A stretch of 64,000 nucleotides of DNA from Pectinophora gossypiella (Eukaryota > Arthropoda > Insecta > Lepidoptera > Gelechiidae): NCBI RefSeq assembly GCF_024362695.1, contig NC_065429.1, positions 1,644,501-1,708,500 on the forward strand. Direction: 5' to 3'. The position numbers and the translations under genes were made by a program. This document shows, piece by piece, positions 30,164 to 40,646 of this stretch. Positions within the stretch are counted from its first letter, which is position 1. Every line of letters starts with the position of its first letter. The notes under the pieces are model-generated. The model saw only the letters and a program-made list of their open reading frames with translations, did no database searches and was not told the origin of the DNA.

Positions 30164-30492
30164 ACATAAACTGCCTATATACGTCCCACTGCTGGGCACA
30201 GGCCTCCCCTCAATCAACCGGAGGGGGTATGGAGCATACTCCACCACGCTGCTCCAGTGCGGGTTGGTGGAGGTGTTTTTACGGCCAATAGCCGGGACCA
30301 ACGGCTTAACGTGCCCTCCGAAGCACGGAATCATCTTACTTTTTCCGACAATCAGGTGACTCAAGCCTGAAAAGTCCTTACCAAACAAAGGACAGTCTCA
30401 CACAGTTATTTCGACAATGTCCCCATCGGGAATCGAACCCGTACCTCCAGATCGTGAGCGTAACGCTCTAACCACTAGACCACGGAGGCTGT
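30164..30492 (-). mobile_element. SINE-B, full length
   Basis: Minus-strand copy. It has an RTE-like tail (CATAAACTGCCTATATACGT and TCCCACTGCTGGGCACAGGC), the GGAGGGGGTATGGAGCATAC module, the shared core (CGGCTTAACGTGCCCTCCGA), the body and a tRNA-like head ending TAGACCACGGAGGCTGTT. Near-identical copies sit in reductase introns at 54,953-55,280 and 59,198-59,525. Confidence 0.8.
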
Positions 30493-30639
30493 TGCTTAAG
30501 AGGATATTTCGATTAAGTATATTAAATACACTTTAAAAGTTAAATTATAATTAAATTAATATTTAATAGAAAGCACCCATTATATACGTAATGGTACGGA
30601 ATACTTCGTGCGCGAGTCCAACTTGTACATAGCCGGTTT

Positions 30640-30812
30640 TTTTTTTACATAAAACGATTCGCTAGCCCCCGCTATGTTTTTATTATGTGTTTTGTTTGAT
30701 TGTAAGTTGTGTGTTACTCCGTGTTTTAAATTATATATTTGTTATTTGTTTTGTATTTGTTACTGTGGTGTCCCTTTATAATAAACGTTTCTTTCTTTCT
30801 TTCTATCGCGTC
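30640..30812 (+). mobile_element. Possible LINE 3' end with CTTT tail
   Basis: An AT-rich segment ends TATAATAAACGTTTCTTTCT TTCTTTCTA: a polyadenylation-like signal and then a tetranucleotide repeat. A similar ending lies at about 59,110-59,150. Confidence 0.35.
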
Positions 30813-31031
30813 CGCTCAACGGCCCGCTCACTTCCTAGCCGCACACACTACAAGAACTATCTATACAATGATTTTCCACGTACTTATCGGTACTGGTAAT
30901 GATGTGATGACTTATTGCAGTCATTGTGCAGAGTAATCTATCAATCATTGCTACTTAAACATATTTACATACATAATTGTTTTGTATGGGTGGTATTGTG
31001 CAAAGTATGTTGGTAGTAGGTACTAAATACA

Positions 31032-31083
31032 TACAGGGTGTTAGTGACATCGTAACGAAACTTTGAGGGATGACTCAGACCAT
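31032..31083 (+). mobile_element. MITE-Q end fragment
   Basis: TACAGGGTGTTAGTGACATC and GATGACTCAGACCATGATT, truncated where the CR1-like fragment begins. Confidence 0.55.
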
Positions 31084-31560
31084 GATTATATTAAACGTTT
31101 ATAATAAAATTCCAGAGAAAATTAAATCTGAGGCAACCGATAAACTTTTTAAATGCCAGCTAAAATTTTTGTTACAAAATAAATGCTACTATTCGAGGAG
31201 CTCGGTGGCGCAGCGGTTAACGCGCTCGGTCTGCGATTGTTGAAGTAAAGCAACTTTCGCAAAGGTCGGTCATAGGATGGGTGACCACATAAAAAAAGTT
31301 TTCATCTCGAGCTCCTCCGTGCTTCGGAAGGCACGTTAAGCCGTTGGTCCCGGCTGCATTAGCAGTCGTTAATAACCATCAATCCGCACTGGGCCCGCGT
31401 GATGGTTTAAGGCCCGATCTCCCTATCCATCCATAGGGAAGGCCCGTGCCCCAGCAGTGGGGACGTTAAAGGGCTGATGATGATGATGAAATGCTACTAT
31501 TCAGTTAAAGAATTTTTGACAGACACACTGAGTTAAATATCTGATATTTTATTTGTAATG
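31084..31560 (+). mobile_element. CR1-like RT C-terminus split by SINE-C
   Basis: A frame runs across the SINE insertion. Before it reads ILNVYNKIPEKIKSEATDKL and then QLKFLLQNKCYYS; after it reads VKEFLTDTLS and a stop. The YN.IP..IK pattern, K..L..-hydrophobic, and YY...EF ending match the C-terminus of the CR1/Jockey ORF2 fragment at 43,905-44,498. The host LINE is older than the SINE. Confidence 0.7.
31195..31488 (+). mobile_element. SINE-C, complete, with 14-bp target duplications
   Basis: 294 bp, flanked by AAATGCTACTATTC at 31,181-31,194 and again at 31,489-31,502. Order: tRNA-like 5' part with A box TGGCGCAGCGG; 5S rRNA-like internal promoter with AAGCAAC and GGATGGGTGACCAC; a GAGCTC-containing linker; the shared core (GCTTCGGAAGGCACGTTAAG); a tail with CTGGGCCCGCGTGATGG and CCCCAGCAGTGGGGACGTTA; and GATGATGATG. 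The best copy for defining the family. Confidence 0.9.
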
Positions 31561-31597
31561 TAGTTATATATAACATGTTATTTTATAATTATCTCGA

Positions 31598-31680
31598 AGT
31601 GATATGTCCCCACCGGGATTCGAACCCGGAGCCGGATCTTGAGCCCAACGCTCAACCGCTGGACCACGGAGGCCGTTAAC
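31598..31680 (-). mobile_element. SINE-A head only
   Basis: Minus-strand tRNA-like head: TATGTCCCCACCGGGATTCG to CTGGACCACGGAGGCCGTTA. It is not a tRNA gene: the family body is cut off and the acceptor stem does not close. Confidence 0.65.
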
Positions 31681-31739
31681 GCCATATAAAAGACATTTTT
31701 ATTGTTTTGGTTTTCCCCGAAGGGTAAGGCAAAGGGAAC

Positions 31740-32095
31740 TATACCCATACAGCCATGTCTTACGTATTTTTTTCTTGATGATGAATGAAATGATGAAAGG
31801 TGATGATGATGAAACCTAAGCCCCACCCTCGGAGTAGACTCCTACTCCGAACCCCAAACGAATTAACTCAAAAGTCCGCATAAACTTTCGAGTTATGAAG
31901 CGGCTTCTTGCCATGAAGCGAAAATAGGCAGATACACTTTGTTTATTGAATACTCCTAAATATAATAACACTCGCGAATATCTTCCGACTAACTTAATGC
32001 GATCATTAACCACAAAACACCACTTCGTATTAATTATTTAGATTATTCAATGAAGAAAGCAACTGTCCCGTTCCCGTTTCCCGCCAAAAAGCCCT
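31740..32095 (+). repeat. Repeat U, uninterrupted copy
   Basis: Continuous counterpart of the split copy at 25,725-26,440. It shows the arrangement before MITE-N insertion. Confidence 0.6.
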
Positions 32096-32118
32096 TGATT
32101 TTTTGCCATATAAAAGAC

Positions 32119-32149
32119 AATCGAACATTACAATTGTAGTAATGTTCGA
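32119..32149. repeat. 12-bp perfect hairpin
   Basis: ATCGAACATTAC, a 7-nt loop, then GTAATGTTCGAT. Perfect arms. Confidence 0.6.
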
Positions 32150-32432
32150 TAGGCTGATCTGTCTGTTGCTGATAATTGTTCTTTTTTTTAAGTTTTTGTA
32201 TTATTTTTTAAAGATCTGGCTGGAAATCGGCATCAGCCGACACGACATCAGCCGAGCTAGTTAAGTACCCTTTTAGTTTTAAGTCTTACATTTCAAATAT
32301 ATGTTCAAATTTTAATATTAAGTAGTTAATGTAACGTCTTAAACCTAAATAAAGATTTTATCCATCTATCTAATATCATTATACATCAATAGTAATAAGG
32401 CGAAGTGAAATTATTTACAAAATCAACATTAA

Positions 32433-32665
32433 TCGGCTAGTTCCTAACTAGTCAAATCAGTTACTTTTTACTAAACGTCAAAGCACGAAATTACTATGGA
32501 ATTTGTACGAAAAAGCACAGAAAACAATTATAGAAAAACGTGATAAAATGTCGAACTTATTACGTTTTTCTTGATTAAAATACATAAATAAGTTAAATAC
32601 AAAAAATAAATGTTTTTCGTTAGTTCTAGATCTGTCTTTATTTAGTAATCAGAACTTTATAATTT
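32433..32665 (+). repeat. Dispersed repeat F
   Basis: Second copy of the family seen at 19,050 and 53,551, from CTAGTTCCTAACTAGTC to CTTTATTTAGTAATCAGAAC. Confidence 0.6.
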
Positions 32666-34712
32666 GTCTTGAATCTAGTACACAACCCAAGAATTTTATA
32701 ATTTATCTTGAACCTAGTACTTATTATTAAAAATACTCGTGCTCTAAAATAATATTAAATAATATTTACAATAAATACATCTATTTCCACGCTTACATCA
32801 AAATGTAAAAATGATTTTGGACGGTTATAAACTATACGAATATAAGACGCCCAATCGATTATTAATGGGTTAATAGAAAATATACGCTATTAAAAATATT
32901 GCTTGCCAATTTCTAGTTCTAAATTCAAATTCAAATAATTTATTTGAAAAAATAGAATACTATAGTTGTTAGCAATATGACTTATGCTTTGTTAGTATTA
33001 TTAAATTATATATTATTAAATTATAAATAATATACTTACTAAACATAGGTAACTCTATTTTCTAAAATGAAATATTTGAATTTTAAATTTATATTAAAAA
33101 TCGGCAAATCAAAATTCATCCGCATCAATTTTCAGTTTTCTTGGGATGTATAATCTATTTCAGAACAGACGGGGTCAAAATTTGTTTATCGAATTCTTTT
33201 GATGACGTCATCCGAATTTTTACAAGCCCGTGTAGGACTATTGCAGAGAATTATAATATTATTATTTTCAGGTCGATTCTTAAAGCGATAAATAATAATT
33301 ATCGAAGTAAGTTAGACGGAATGAACTCGATTAAAGTACATAAACCCGCATCTATATCTTAAATCTAATAACAAAGACACACAGACAAAATCACATTAAT
33401 CCATAGACTATACAATACAAGATCACGAGGTACTTTATCATACACGGATCGACGCAATAAATTTAATTCGTGCGGTACGGAATTGGTACTATAAAGAACC
33501 TTCGCGCGCCACCTAGTGGTATTTATTAGAAGTTACGAGAGATCATTCGATATTTTGAAAGTTTGAATTGGGAAGTTATTTATTATAATCTGTGTTCAAA
33601 TTGTTTATTGAAGTTACGAATCTTTGCACAATATACATAACTGTTAAATATTATAGGTTTTTTTTGATATAGGTAATTTGCCTAACTTATTTGACAGAAT
33701 TTAACTTAAAAATACATTGAACGCAAAATGACGTTTAAGTTTTAAGGATTTTTTATTTTACGCATTTTTCCAATTTAGATGATTTTTCAACGCAAGATTA
33801 CATTGATTTTAATTTTCTATGTCTAGCTGTAGTAGCATAAATCATAACAGGACATTTCGTCGCTTACGTAATTTTGCCTCTCCATTGACGATTTAATTAT
33901 GAATATCTATTGTTACTTATTATTTAAAATAACAAAAGATTACATTGAGCTCTATAGAATTAACTTGTAATAAATTACAACAAAATCAACTGAATAAATA
34001 CTTATGTATAATTAAATATAAACGTAACAAACCATATAGTTTTAAACAACAGAGTTTGTTTAAACAATTTAACACAAAAAGGGACATTAATTACTTTGTT
34101 TCCATAGATTCTAACATGATTAATTATTAAAAAAAAACATCTGTTTAAATGAATTGTTTATCAATGACAGTCGACTGTATTTTATAATTATAGTTTTATA
34201 ATCGAATTTAAAAGGTCAATACAATTTCACAATACAATAAATATATAAGTAAACCATATCAGACGTCAAAAAGCCCTCCAGAAAGCAAACCCTGCCCGAC
34301 CGTACCCGTTAAAACTTCAATAAATGAGTTATTAATTTATCGAATTTTATTTTAAGTTATATCAGAAATCAGAATCATTTATTCAACGTAATTATCATGG
34401 ATAAACTTGTTGAAGGTCAATGTAACATTTTAATTTACGTCATTTCGCAAGGTGTTATGGCTGAGGAGAAGAAATCACAAGAAACTGCAACAGCAACACA
34501 TCTTTTAAAAACCAAGTTATAGAGGAATATTATACATAAAACAACTTATTTAACTTTATCTAAATAAATCTCTTAATAAGATTATAAGATAATTTATAAT
34601 ATCGTATCCACGAGAAACTAGTAATAACTTAATCACAATTATTCATCAATTACGTACATTGCTTGCCTTACCTATTAAGTAGATAAAGTAAATACTTCTT
34701 TTACAAATCAAA
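32666..34712. other. AT-rich, apparently repeat-poor stretch
   Basis: About 2 kb in which I recognise no copy of the families above and no gene. Short frames on the plus strand (33,141 and 33,945) are asparagine- and lysine-rich artefacts of AT content. It contains one strong CTCF-like motif. Confidence 0.5.
33506..33519 (-). promoter_or_regulatory. CTCF-like motif
   Basis: Read on the minus strand the site is CCACTAGGTGGCGC, a close match to the conserved CTCF core as I know it. It sits in repeat-poor DNA between the two host genes, so an insulator or boundary role is possible. Inference from motif only. Confidence 0.4.
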
Positions 34713-34942
34713 TACAGGGTATTAGAGACATCGTAACTGATACTGAGATGATTCAGACCAAGATTCTGAGTTAATATCAAGTGGAATTTTCCGTCGCAAA
34801 ATTCATGAAAACTTTATTCATTTTCAGGTCCATACCTTTGCAACGGAAAACTCAACTTGATATCAACTCAGAATCGCAATTTGAATCATCCCTCAAAGTT
34901 TAAGTTTAAGCTTAAGTTCGTTACGATGTCACTACCACTGTA
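34713..34942. mobile_element. MITE-Q compact form
   Basis: 230-bp foldback. TACAGGGTATTAGAGACATC and GAGTTAATATCAAGTGGAAT mirror CTTGATATCAACTCAGAATC and GATGTCACTACCACTGTA. TA at each edge. A TA microsatellite follows (34,941-34,959). Confidence 0.75.
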
Positions 34943-34959
34943 TATATATATATATATAT

Positions 34960-35550
34960 AGTATCAGATTCAGAACCAGTATCTTAAATATCTTAAACAC
35001 TTAAACGCCTAGTTGAACGTAACGAAGTTAAGTATGTTTCTGATTATAAGTTTTGATTTTATTTTTATTTTATAAGTAAGTACATATAATAAAAACTATT
35101 TGACATCATACTTAAATATCAAATTGACCTTTAACAAGTTTAAACATGATAATTATAAATATAATTTATTTATATTTATAGCAAACAAAAATATATAACC
35201 GACCTAAATGTTTATTATTTTTATCAATTTATATATTATTTGAGGCCTGTACCCAGCAGTGGGAGGAATAATAGACTGTTTATATTGTTTCCATATTATT
35301 ATGTTGTTATTTTTATTATTTTTGTATGTTATTATTTTAATAAATATGTTAGTTATTTTTTTAATCAGCAATAATTATAGCTTAAATACAAAAAGCCTTT
35401 TTGAATGTTAATTTAATCTAATTTTGCTATTGATTATTTAATTAATATTTTATTTAATAAAATTACTCTTAAATATAAAGTCCTATTAAATATTAACTTA
35501 CTTACATAATATAAACTCTTATGTTTTAAGTCTGTTAACGAACCAGGAAG
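34960..35550. other. AT-rich unassigned stretch
   Basis: No gene. A short RTE-like SINE-B tail remnant (GAGGCCTGTACCCAGCAGTG) lies at 35,242-35,262. Confidence 0.5.
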
Positions 35551-35554
35551 GATC

Positions 35555-35705
35555 AAGAATCTAACCTGAACCGGCGTGCGTGTATGAAGCGATTGATAAA
35601 TGTGAAGGAAGCAAGAGAAATGTGTCAGGATGGAAGCAAATGTAATCCCATAGTCTCTGCTTACCCCGGTGGGAAATAGGCGTGAGTTTATGTATGTATG
35701 TATGT
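35555..35705 (+). mobile_element. LINE-J C-terminal and 3' tail fragment
   Basis: CTGAACCGGCGTGCGTGTAT, then AATGTGAAGGAAGCAAGAGA, CCATAGTCTCTGCTTACCCC and a GTATGTATGTAT tail. Confidence 0.6.
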
Positions 35706-35820
35706 TACTACACCAATGTATAATGCCTTTGGGGACTTTTTGATACTTCTAACGCCATCTATCGCATAAGCGTTCAACTATTTATTAACTTTTCGATTTT
35801 TGAAACGATTATGGATAGTT

Positions 35821-36007
35821 CTTCGAACACCGGAAGTCAAAATCATTACCTTAAACGCAAAAAAAAATGCTAGAATCATTTGTATTTTTGCAAATATCCA
35901 GTTGGAACTTATGTATGTCGCGAAATTACGTAAGTTCCAACTGGATATTTGCGAAAATACCAATGATTCTAGGATATTTTTACGATATTGACTTTCGGTG
36001 TTCGAAG
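35821..36007. mobile_element. 187-bp foldback MITE
   Basis: CTTCGAACACCGGAAGTCAA at the left is inverted at the right (TTGACTTTCGGTGTTCGAAG). The inner arms (CAAATATCCAGTTGGAACTT A) pair without mismatch around a 19-nt loop. No other copy in the window. Confidence 0.75.
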
Positions 36008-36058
36008 ATTTACACTCAAAATGAAATCAATTTAATAGGTTTATTAATCAATATAATA

Positions 36059-36355
36059 ACGGCCTCTGTGGTCCAGTGGTTGAGCTTTAGGCTCACGATC
36101 CGGAGGCCCCGGGTTCGAATCCCGGTGGGGTAATATCACCAAAATTACTTTGTGATCCCTAGTTTGGTAAGGCCATTACAAGCTGATCACCTGATAGTCC
36201 GAAAGTAAGGTGATCCGTGCTTCGGAAGGCACGTTAAGCCGTTGGTCCCGGTTACTACTTACTGATGTAAGTAAGTAATCGTTACATGAGTCATGTCAGG
36301 GGCCTTTGGCGGCTCAATAGTAACCCTCGACCCACACGAGAGAAGAAGAAGAAGA
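36059..36355 (+). mobile_element. SINE-A
   Basis: Head with B box GGGTTCGAATCCC, body, core (CGTGCTTCGGAAGGCACGTT) and tail with a 40-bp deletion near the end. Confidence 0.8.
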
Positions 36356-36361
36356 AACGTT

Positions 36362-36450
36362 ATATAAACTCACGCCTATTTCCCACCGGGGGAAGCAGAG
36401 ACTATGGAATATATGCAGGGTCCGCTAACCTAACCTGAAGTTGGCGTTCT
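36362..36450 (-). mobile_element. LINE-J and SINE-E 3' scraps
   Basis: AAACTCACGCCTATTTCCCA (LINE-J tail), then GCAGGGTCCGCTAACCTAAC (SINE-E end). Confidence 0.45.
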
Positions 36451-36498
36451 CGGGAAGGTTCCCAACATTCCTATTTGTTACCAGTTATTATATTGACC

Positions 36499-36825
36499 GT
36501 CTTCTTATCGTGTGGGTTGTGAGGTGGAATACCAGCCTCATCAACCCTGGTGTCAGGGCTACTATTGAGCCGCCAAATGCCCCTGACATGACTCATGTAA
36601 CGATTACTTACTTACATCAGTAAGTAGTAACCGGGACCAACGGCTTAACGTGCCTTCCGAAGCACGGATCACCTTACTTTCGGACAATCAGGTGATCAGC
36701 CTGTAATGTCCTAACCAAACTAGGGATCACAAAGTAATTTTGATGATATTACCCCACCGGGATTCGAACCCGGGACCTCCGGATCGTGAGCCTAAAGCTC
36801 AACCACTGGACCGCGGAGGTCGTTA
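36499..36825 (-). mobile_element. SINE-A, full length, inverted relative to the copy at 36,059
   Basis: TCTTATCGTGTGGGTTGTGA to CAACCACTGGACCGCGGAGG. With the plus-strand copy it forms a long inverted pair with an approximately 140-bp spacer. Confidence 0.8.
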
Positions 36826-36829
36826 TCGT

Positions 36830-37165
36830 ATAATTATAACGTGTTATGTATGGAAGCTTGGTCGCGTCGATGTCTTTTGTATGGCGTTTGTTTTAAATTA
36901 TTTCCATCCACCATATTACTTTTAAACAAAGAAAATTGACTGCATTAAGTTAATTAAGTATTTAATTAGGCATAAGTGAGTTTTGCCATTTTCGCGCATA
37001 TTATCTACAGTCATGTGCCGTTCTAGGGAATGTTTCCAAAGTAGATAGATAGATAGAATCTTTATTTAGCTTTAAGTAGGAATGTTCCCGTTGTTAAAAC
37101 TCTAATAGTACGGGCACTGGCTGCTTTGGTCTCATCTGCCTAAAGTTTAAGCTTCCGTACATACC
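36830..37165. other. Unassigned sequence
   Basis: No gene. A short AGAT repeat at about 37,040-37,055 precedes TAGAATCTTTATTTAGC, possibly a LINE 3' end in reverse. Confidence 0.4.
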
Positions 37166-37167
37166 TA

Positions 37168-37600
37168 CATTACATAAACTCACGCCGATTTCCCACCGAG
37201 GTAAGCAGAGACTATGGAACAAACGTTATCCCGGTTTTCACAGGGTTACCTACCCTAAAGATTTGACAGGTCCGGTTTTTACAGAAGCGACTGCCTGTCT
37301 GACCTTTCAACCCGCGAAGAGAAAACCAGCCCAATACAGGTTAGGTCACATACCTCCGAACATGCAGTTCTCAACGTGGGTTTCCTCACGATGTTTTCCT
37401 ACACTGAGCACGTGATAATCATTTATAACCCTAACATGAATTCGAAAACAAATTCGACAAGTACACTTCCTACTGCTGGGCACAGGCCTCCCCTCAATCA
37501 ACCGGAGGGGGTATGGAGCATACTCCACCACGCTGCTCCACTGCGGGTTGGTGGAGATGTTTGGGCTAGTAGCCCGGAACCATCGGCTTATCGTCATCGG
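37168..37600 (-). mobile_element. LINE-J tail, SINE-E and SINE-B tail in series
   Basis: 37,168-37,220 is a LINE-J tail (AAACTCACGCCGATTTCCCA). 37,222-37,460 is the best inverted SINE-E body, from AACGTTATCCCGGTTTTCAC to GAAAACAAATTCGACAA. 37,463-37,600 is a SINE-B tail (TGCTGGGCACAGGCCTCCCC). Confidence 0.6.
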
Positions 37601-37707
37601 TTGGTCGGAAATGAAATATATTTATTGTGGATCATAGGTACAGTATAGGCGTTCATATCAATTATAAATTGTTTCATCCAGCTATATCCCGCCATATAGG
37701 TATACAT

Positions 37708-38085
37708 TGGCCCCGATTCCTGCAGACACCGCCTAATTTTATTTTAAGTTATATCCGTCAGTTTCATATCCGTCGAAAAGGAAAGGGACGGATGATTCAC
37801 AGCTCTTAATTTTAGGAAGAATGAGTAAATGAATGAATAACCCGAGCGAATCAAAAAGGTACGTCACTGGTATGCAATCCGTTTGACATGCTGTCTACTA
37901 ACTGTGTCGGGTTATTGGCCAATGTAAAATTTTTAGACGGTTGTTTTAGATTTGTGCTTAAAATTGACGTGTGTTCCATAAATTTTATGCTTGTCGATTA
38001 CCCGTCCCTTTCCTTTTCGGCGGATAAGAAAATGACAGATATAACTTAAAATAAAATTAGATGGTATTTACAGGAATTAGCACCA
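37708..38085 (+). mobile_element. MITE-N, full length
   Basis: 378 bp, same length and orientation as 12,607-12,984. Flanked by AT on both sides. Confidence 0.8.
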
Positions 38086-38127
38086 ATGTTAGGTCTTATA
38101 AATCTAAAGTCATGCTCGTAAACACAT

Positions 38128-38413
38128 CATCATCATCAGCCCATTAACGTCCCCACTGCTGGGGCACGGGCCTTCCCTATGGATGGATAGGGAGATCGGG
38201 CCTTAAACCACCACGCGGGCCCAGTGCGGTTTGGTGGTTATTAACGACTGCTAATGCAGCCGGGACCAACGGCTTAACGTGCCTTCCGAACCACGGAGGA
38301 GCTTGAGCTGAAAACTTTTTTTGTGGTCACCCATCGTATGACCGGCCTTTGCGAATGTTGCTTAACTTCAACAATCGCAGACCGAGCGCGTTTACCGCTG
38401 CGCCACCGAGCTC
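38128..38413 (-). mobile_element. SINE-C with target duplication
   Basis: Full minus-strand copy. CGTAAACACAT occurs at 38,117-38,127 and at 38,413-38,423. The match extends to 14 bp if the GCTC next to the element is counted. Confidence 0.85.
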
Positions 38414-38429
38414 GTAAACACATTATACA

Positions 38430-38930
38430 CATAAACATTATTAGCATTACAATATTCATAATGTCAAATACAATAATAATACAATCAAATTGTCACCACA
38501 TATACATCGTCGGTTTGATCAGTTAAATAAAAATAATCGGTAAATAGTCCAATGGTGTAGATTGAACTTAGAAAATAGAACAGCACAATTTGTTAGTATT
38601 AGATTACAAGACACAGGTTGTAAGTCTGCGGGACAAGGGATGGACGTAAGACCAGGCACAAAAAAAATGTATACCTACATTGATTTAAAAGACGTGTTAT
38701 TTACATTACGAATGCCACACAGAAATTCGCGATTTCATAAGTGCCTACTAGCAAATTACGTACTTCTCCCGACCCGCAAGGCCCATTACTGTATGTACTG
38801 GCCTTAATAATTATAGTAGCATTTAGTATATTGAAATTATCGTCTAAGAATGATTTCTTTATTAACTTTAACCCCCTCCAAAGGTTATCTGTAAGATATC
38901 GCTTCGGTGATAAGTCATTTAACATATAAC
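38430..38930. other. Unassigned sequence
   Basis: No recognised repeat. An 81-codon plus-strand frame (38,562-38,807) has no domain signature. Confidence 0.45.
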
Positions 38931-38975
38931 ATAAGCTCGCGGCTATATCCCAATTGGGGTAGTCAGAGGTACCCC
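38931..38975 (+). repeat. Dispersed repeat G fragment
   Basis: CATAAGCTCGCGGCTATATC and CAATTGGGGTAGTCAGAGGT. Confidence 0.5.
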
Positions 38976-39071
38976 AGAGGACAAACCATGATAAAATGAG
39001 GCATAGGAAAAAAAATATTTTCTTTCCTTCTTTCTTTCTTTTATTAAGTTGAGGTGATTAGACATTTGATG

Positions 39072-39334
39072 CGTTTTAATGAGAGATTTTCCAGGCTACG
39101 TTCACCAAAAACAATATAGATGGCGTTGAGCAGTTTTATGGTGATAATTACCTATTTTCTCATTACTCGGGTAGTAATAATTCCAAAATACAATGTAATG
39201 GCAGAAGCATATATAAAAATAATTGTTGCTTGATATTTGAATCACATTATGTATAGAATTACGTTGCTAGCTATAGCTTCTCTTTATTTTGTTCAGAATA
39301 ATAATGGGTGGAAGATGTAATTGTGCCTGGGTGT

Positions 39335-39335
<1 letters not shown>
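39072..39335 (+). repeat. Repeat V, long copy
   Basis: AACAATATAGATGGCGTTGA through GCATATATAAAAATAATTGT to GAATAATAATGGGTGGAAGA. Matches 47,955-48,200 over about 240 bp. Followed by an AT microsatellite (39,338-39,366). Confidence 0.65.
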
Positions 39336-39369
<34 letters not shown>

Positions 39370-39374
39370 CTTAT

Positions 39375-39470
39375 TATTTTTGTGGAGCAGCATGGTGGAG
39401 TATGCCCCATACCCCCTCCGGTTGATTGAGAGGAGGCCTGTGCCCAGCTGTGGGACGTATATATAGGCTA
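39375..39470 (+). mobile_element. SINE-B / RTE-like tail
   Basis: GGAGCAGCATGGTGGAGTAT through GAGGAGGCCTGTGCCCAGCT and GGGACGTATATATAGGC. Confidence 0.55.
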
Positions 39471-39689
39471 TTTATGTATGTTTATGTTATTATTTTTTAT
39501 ACTTTTTTATTCTTTTTTAGTTTCGTATATACCTAATTAATCGTAAGAACAAATGTGCTTAGACTTAGGAGACTTAGGAGCTCAGTTTTTGTTTAATTGT
39601 TTTTGATAATAAATCGGCTACAGCTGAAAATTGCCATAATCTAGCTACAGCTAAGCTATGGCATTTGCTGAGCTGCAGCCGTTTCGGCA

Positions 39690-39953
39690 TCACTACATAG
39701 TATAAAACAAAGTCGCCTTTTCTGTCCCTATACCCCTATGTACGCTTACATCATTAAAACTACGCAACTGATTTTGATGCGGATTTTTTTAATAGATAGA
39801 GTGATTCAAGAGAAAGGTTTATATATATATATATAATAACATCAATTAAATAGTGGAGAAATACGGTTATTTTTGATGTTTTTAATGTGATGTCGTACAT
39901 AATTTCATTTTTTCCTCAGCTTTGCACCCGAGCGAAGCCGCGGGTCGCTATTT
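39690..39953 (+). mobile_element. Nonautonomous Helitron-like element
   Basis: Starts TC after an A. It contains the stretch common in lepidopteran Helitrons (AAAACTACGCAACTGATTTT, then GATAGAGTGATTCAAGAG). It ends with a hairpin ACCCGAGCGAAGCCGCGGGT followed by CGCTA, resembling the Helitron 3' hairpin plus CTRR end. The last bases read CTAT instead of CTAG. Confidence 0.55.
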
Positions 39954-40156
39954 CTTCATTTATTTTGAACTTAGTACAGGACCCAATTGTGCTGTTACCT
40001 TTCTTGTATAAGTTTTTTTATGATGTATCTTATATGTAATTGAGGAAAGCACGTATTAAAAAGAAATATACCCGAGAAAAACATATTATAATTACCTAAA
40101 TATTACCTACCTACCTTACCTATTATAACCTACGGGGTATAAAGAAAAACCCTTGC

Positions 40157-40437
40157 CCAGAGATACGGGTGAAGACCTCAACGGTTGCAGAGGCGGAGAT
40201 GGGAGCCAACGGTACGGCAATGCAGGACGGAAAGGGTGAGTCACAGGGACTGTAACCTGGAACCTGACAGAGGGCAGCAGTAACTGTCAGCACTATTCAG
40301 AGGCGGAGGACAGGAGTCCTAGTACGGCTTTGAAATAGACTACTCTGGGCGCCATCCCACTCGCGTCATACAGAGAGATACACGGAAAGCAAGAGGGAAA
40401 CCACTGCCCTATTTTTCCCTAAAGAACACATGGGATG
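40157..40437 (+). mobile_element. LINE-H fragment
   Basis: CCAGAGATACGGGTGAAGAC through GACAGAGGGCAGCAGTAACT to AAGAGGGAAACCACTGCCCT. Same order as the inverted copy at 47,219-47,545. Confidence 0.55.
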
Positions 40438-40646
40438 GTTTTTCCATCAGACTGAAGTTCGGAAAAGTCGCTTCCGTAAGTACGGTTTCTGTAATATGTC
40501 GTTCAACAATTGGTGTGTCAAGTTGGTGTGTCGGTCAACGACCTCGTAAGTGTGGCGTGACGGAAAATGAAGTACACAGTTTAATTACTTCAGTTCAATA
40601 ATCAGGGTAATAAGTAATTTCTTTTACTCTTAGCATAGATACTTAT

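Noticed and set aside
34941..39366. TA and AT runs at 34,941-34,959 and 39,338-39,366 as regulatory or origin sites
   Set aside because: Simple microsatellites, one of them grown from a MITE-Q terminal TA.
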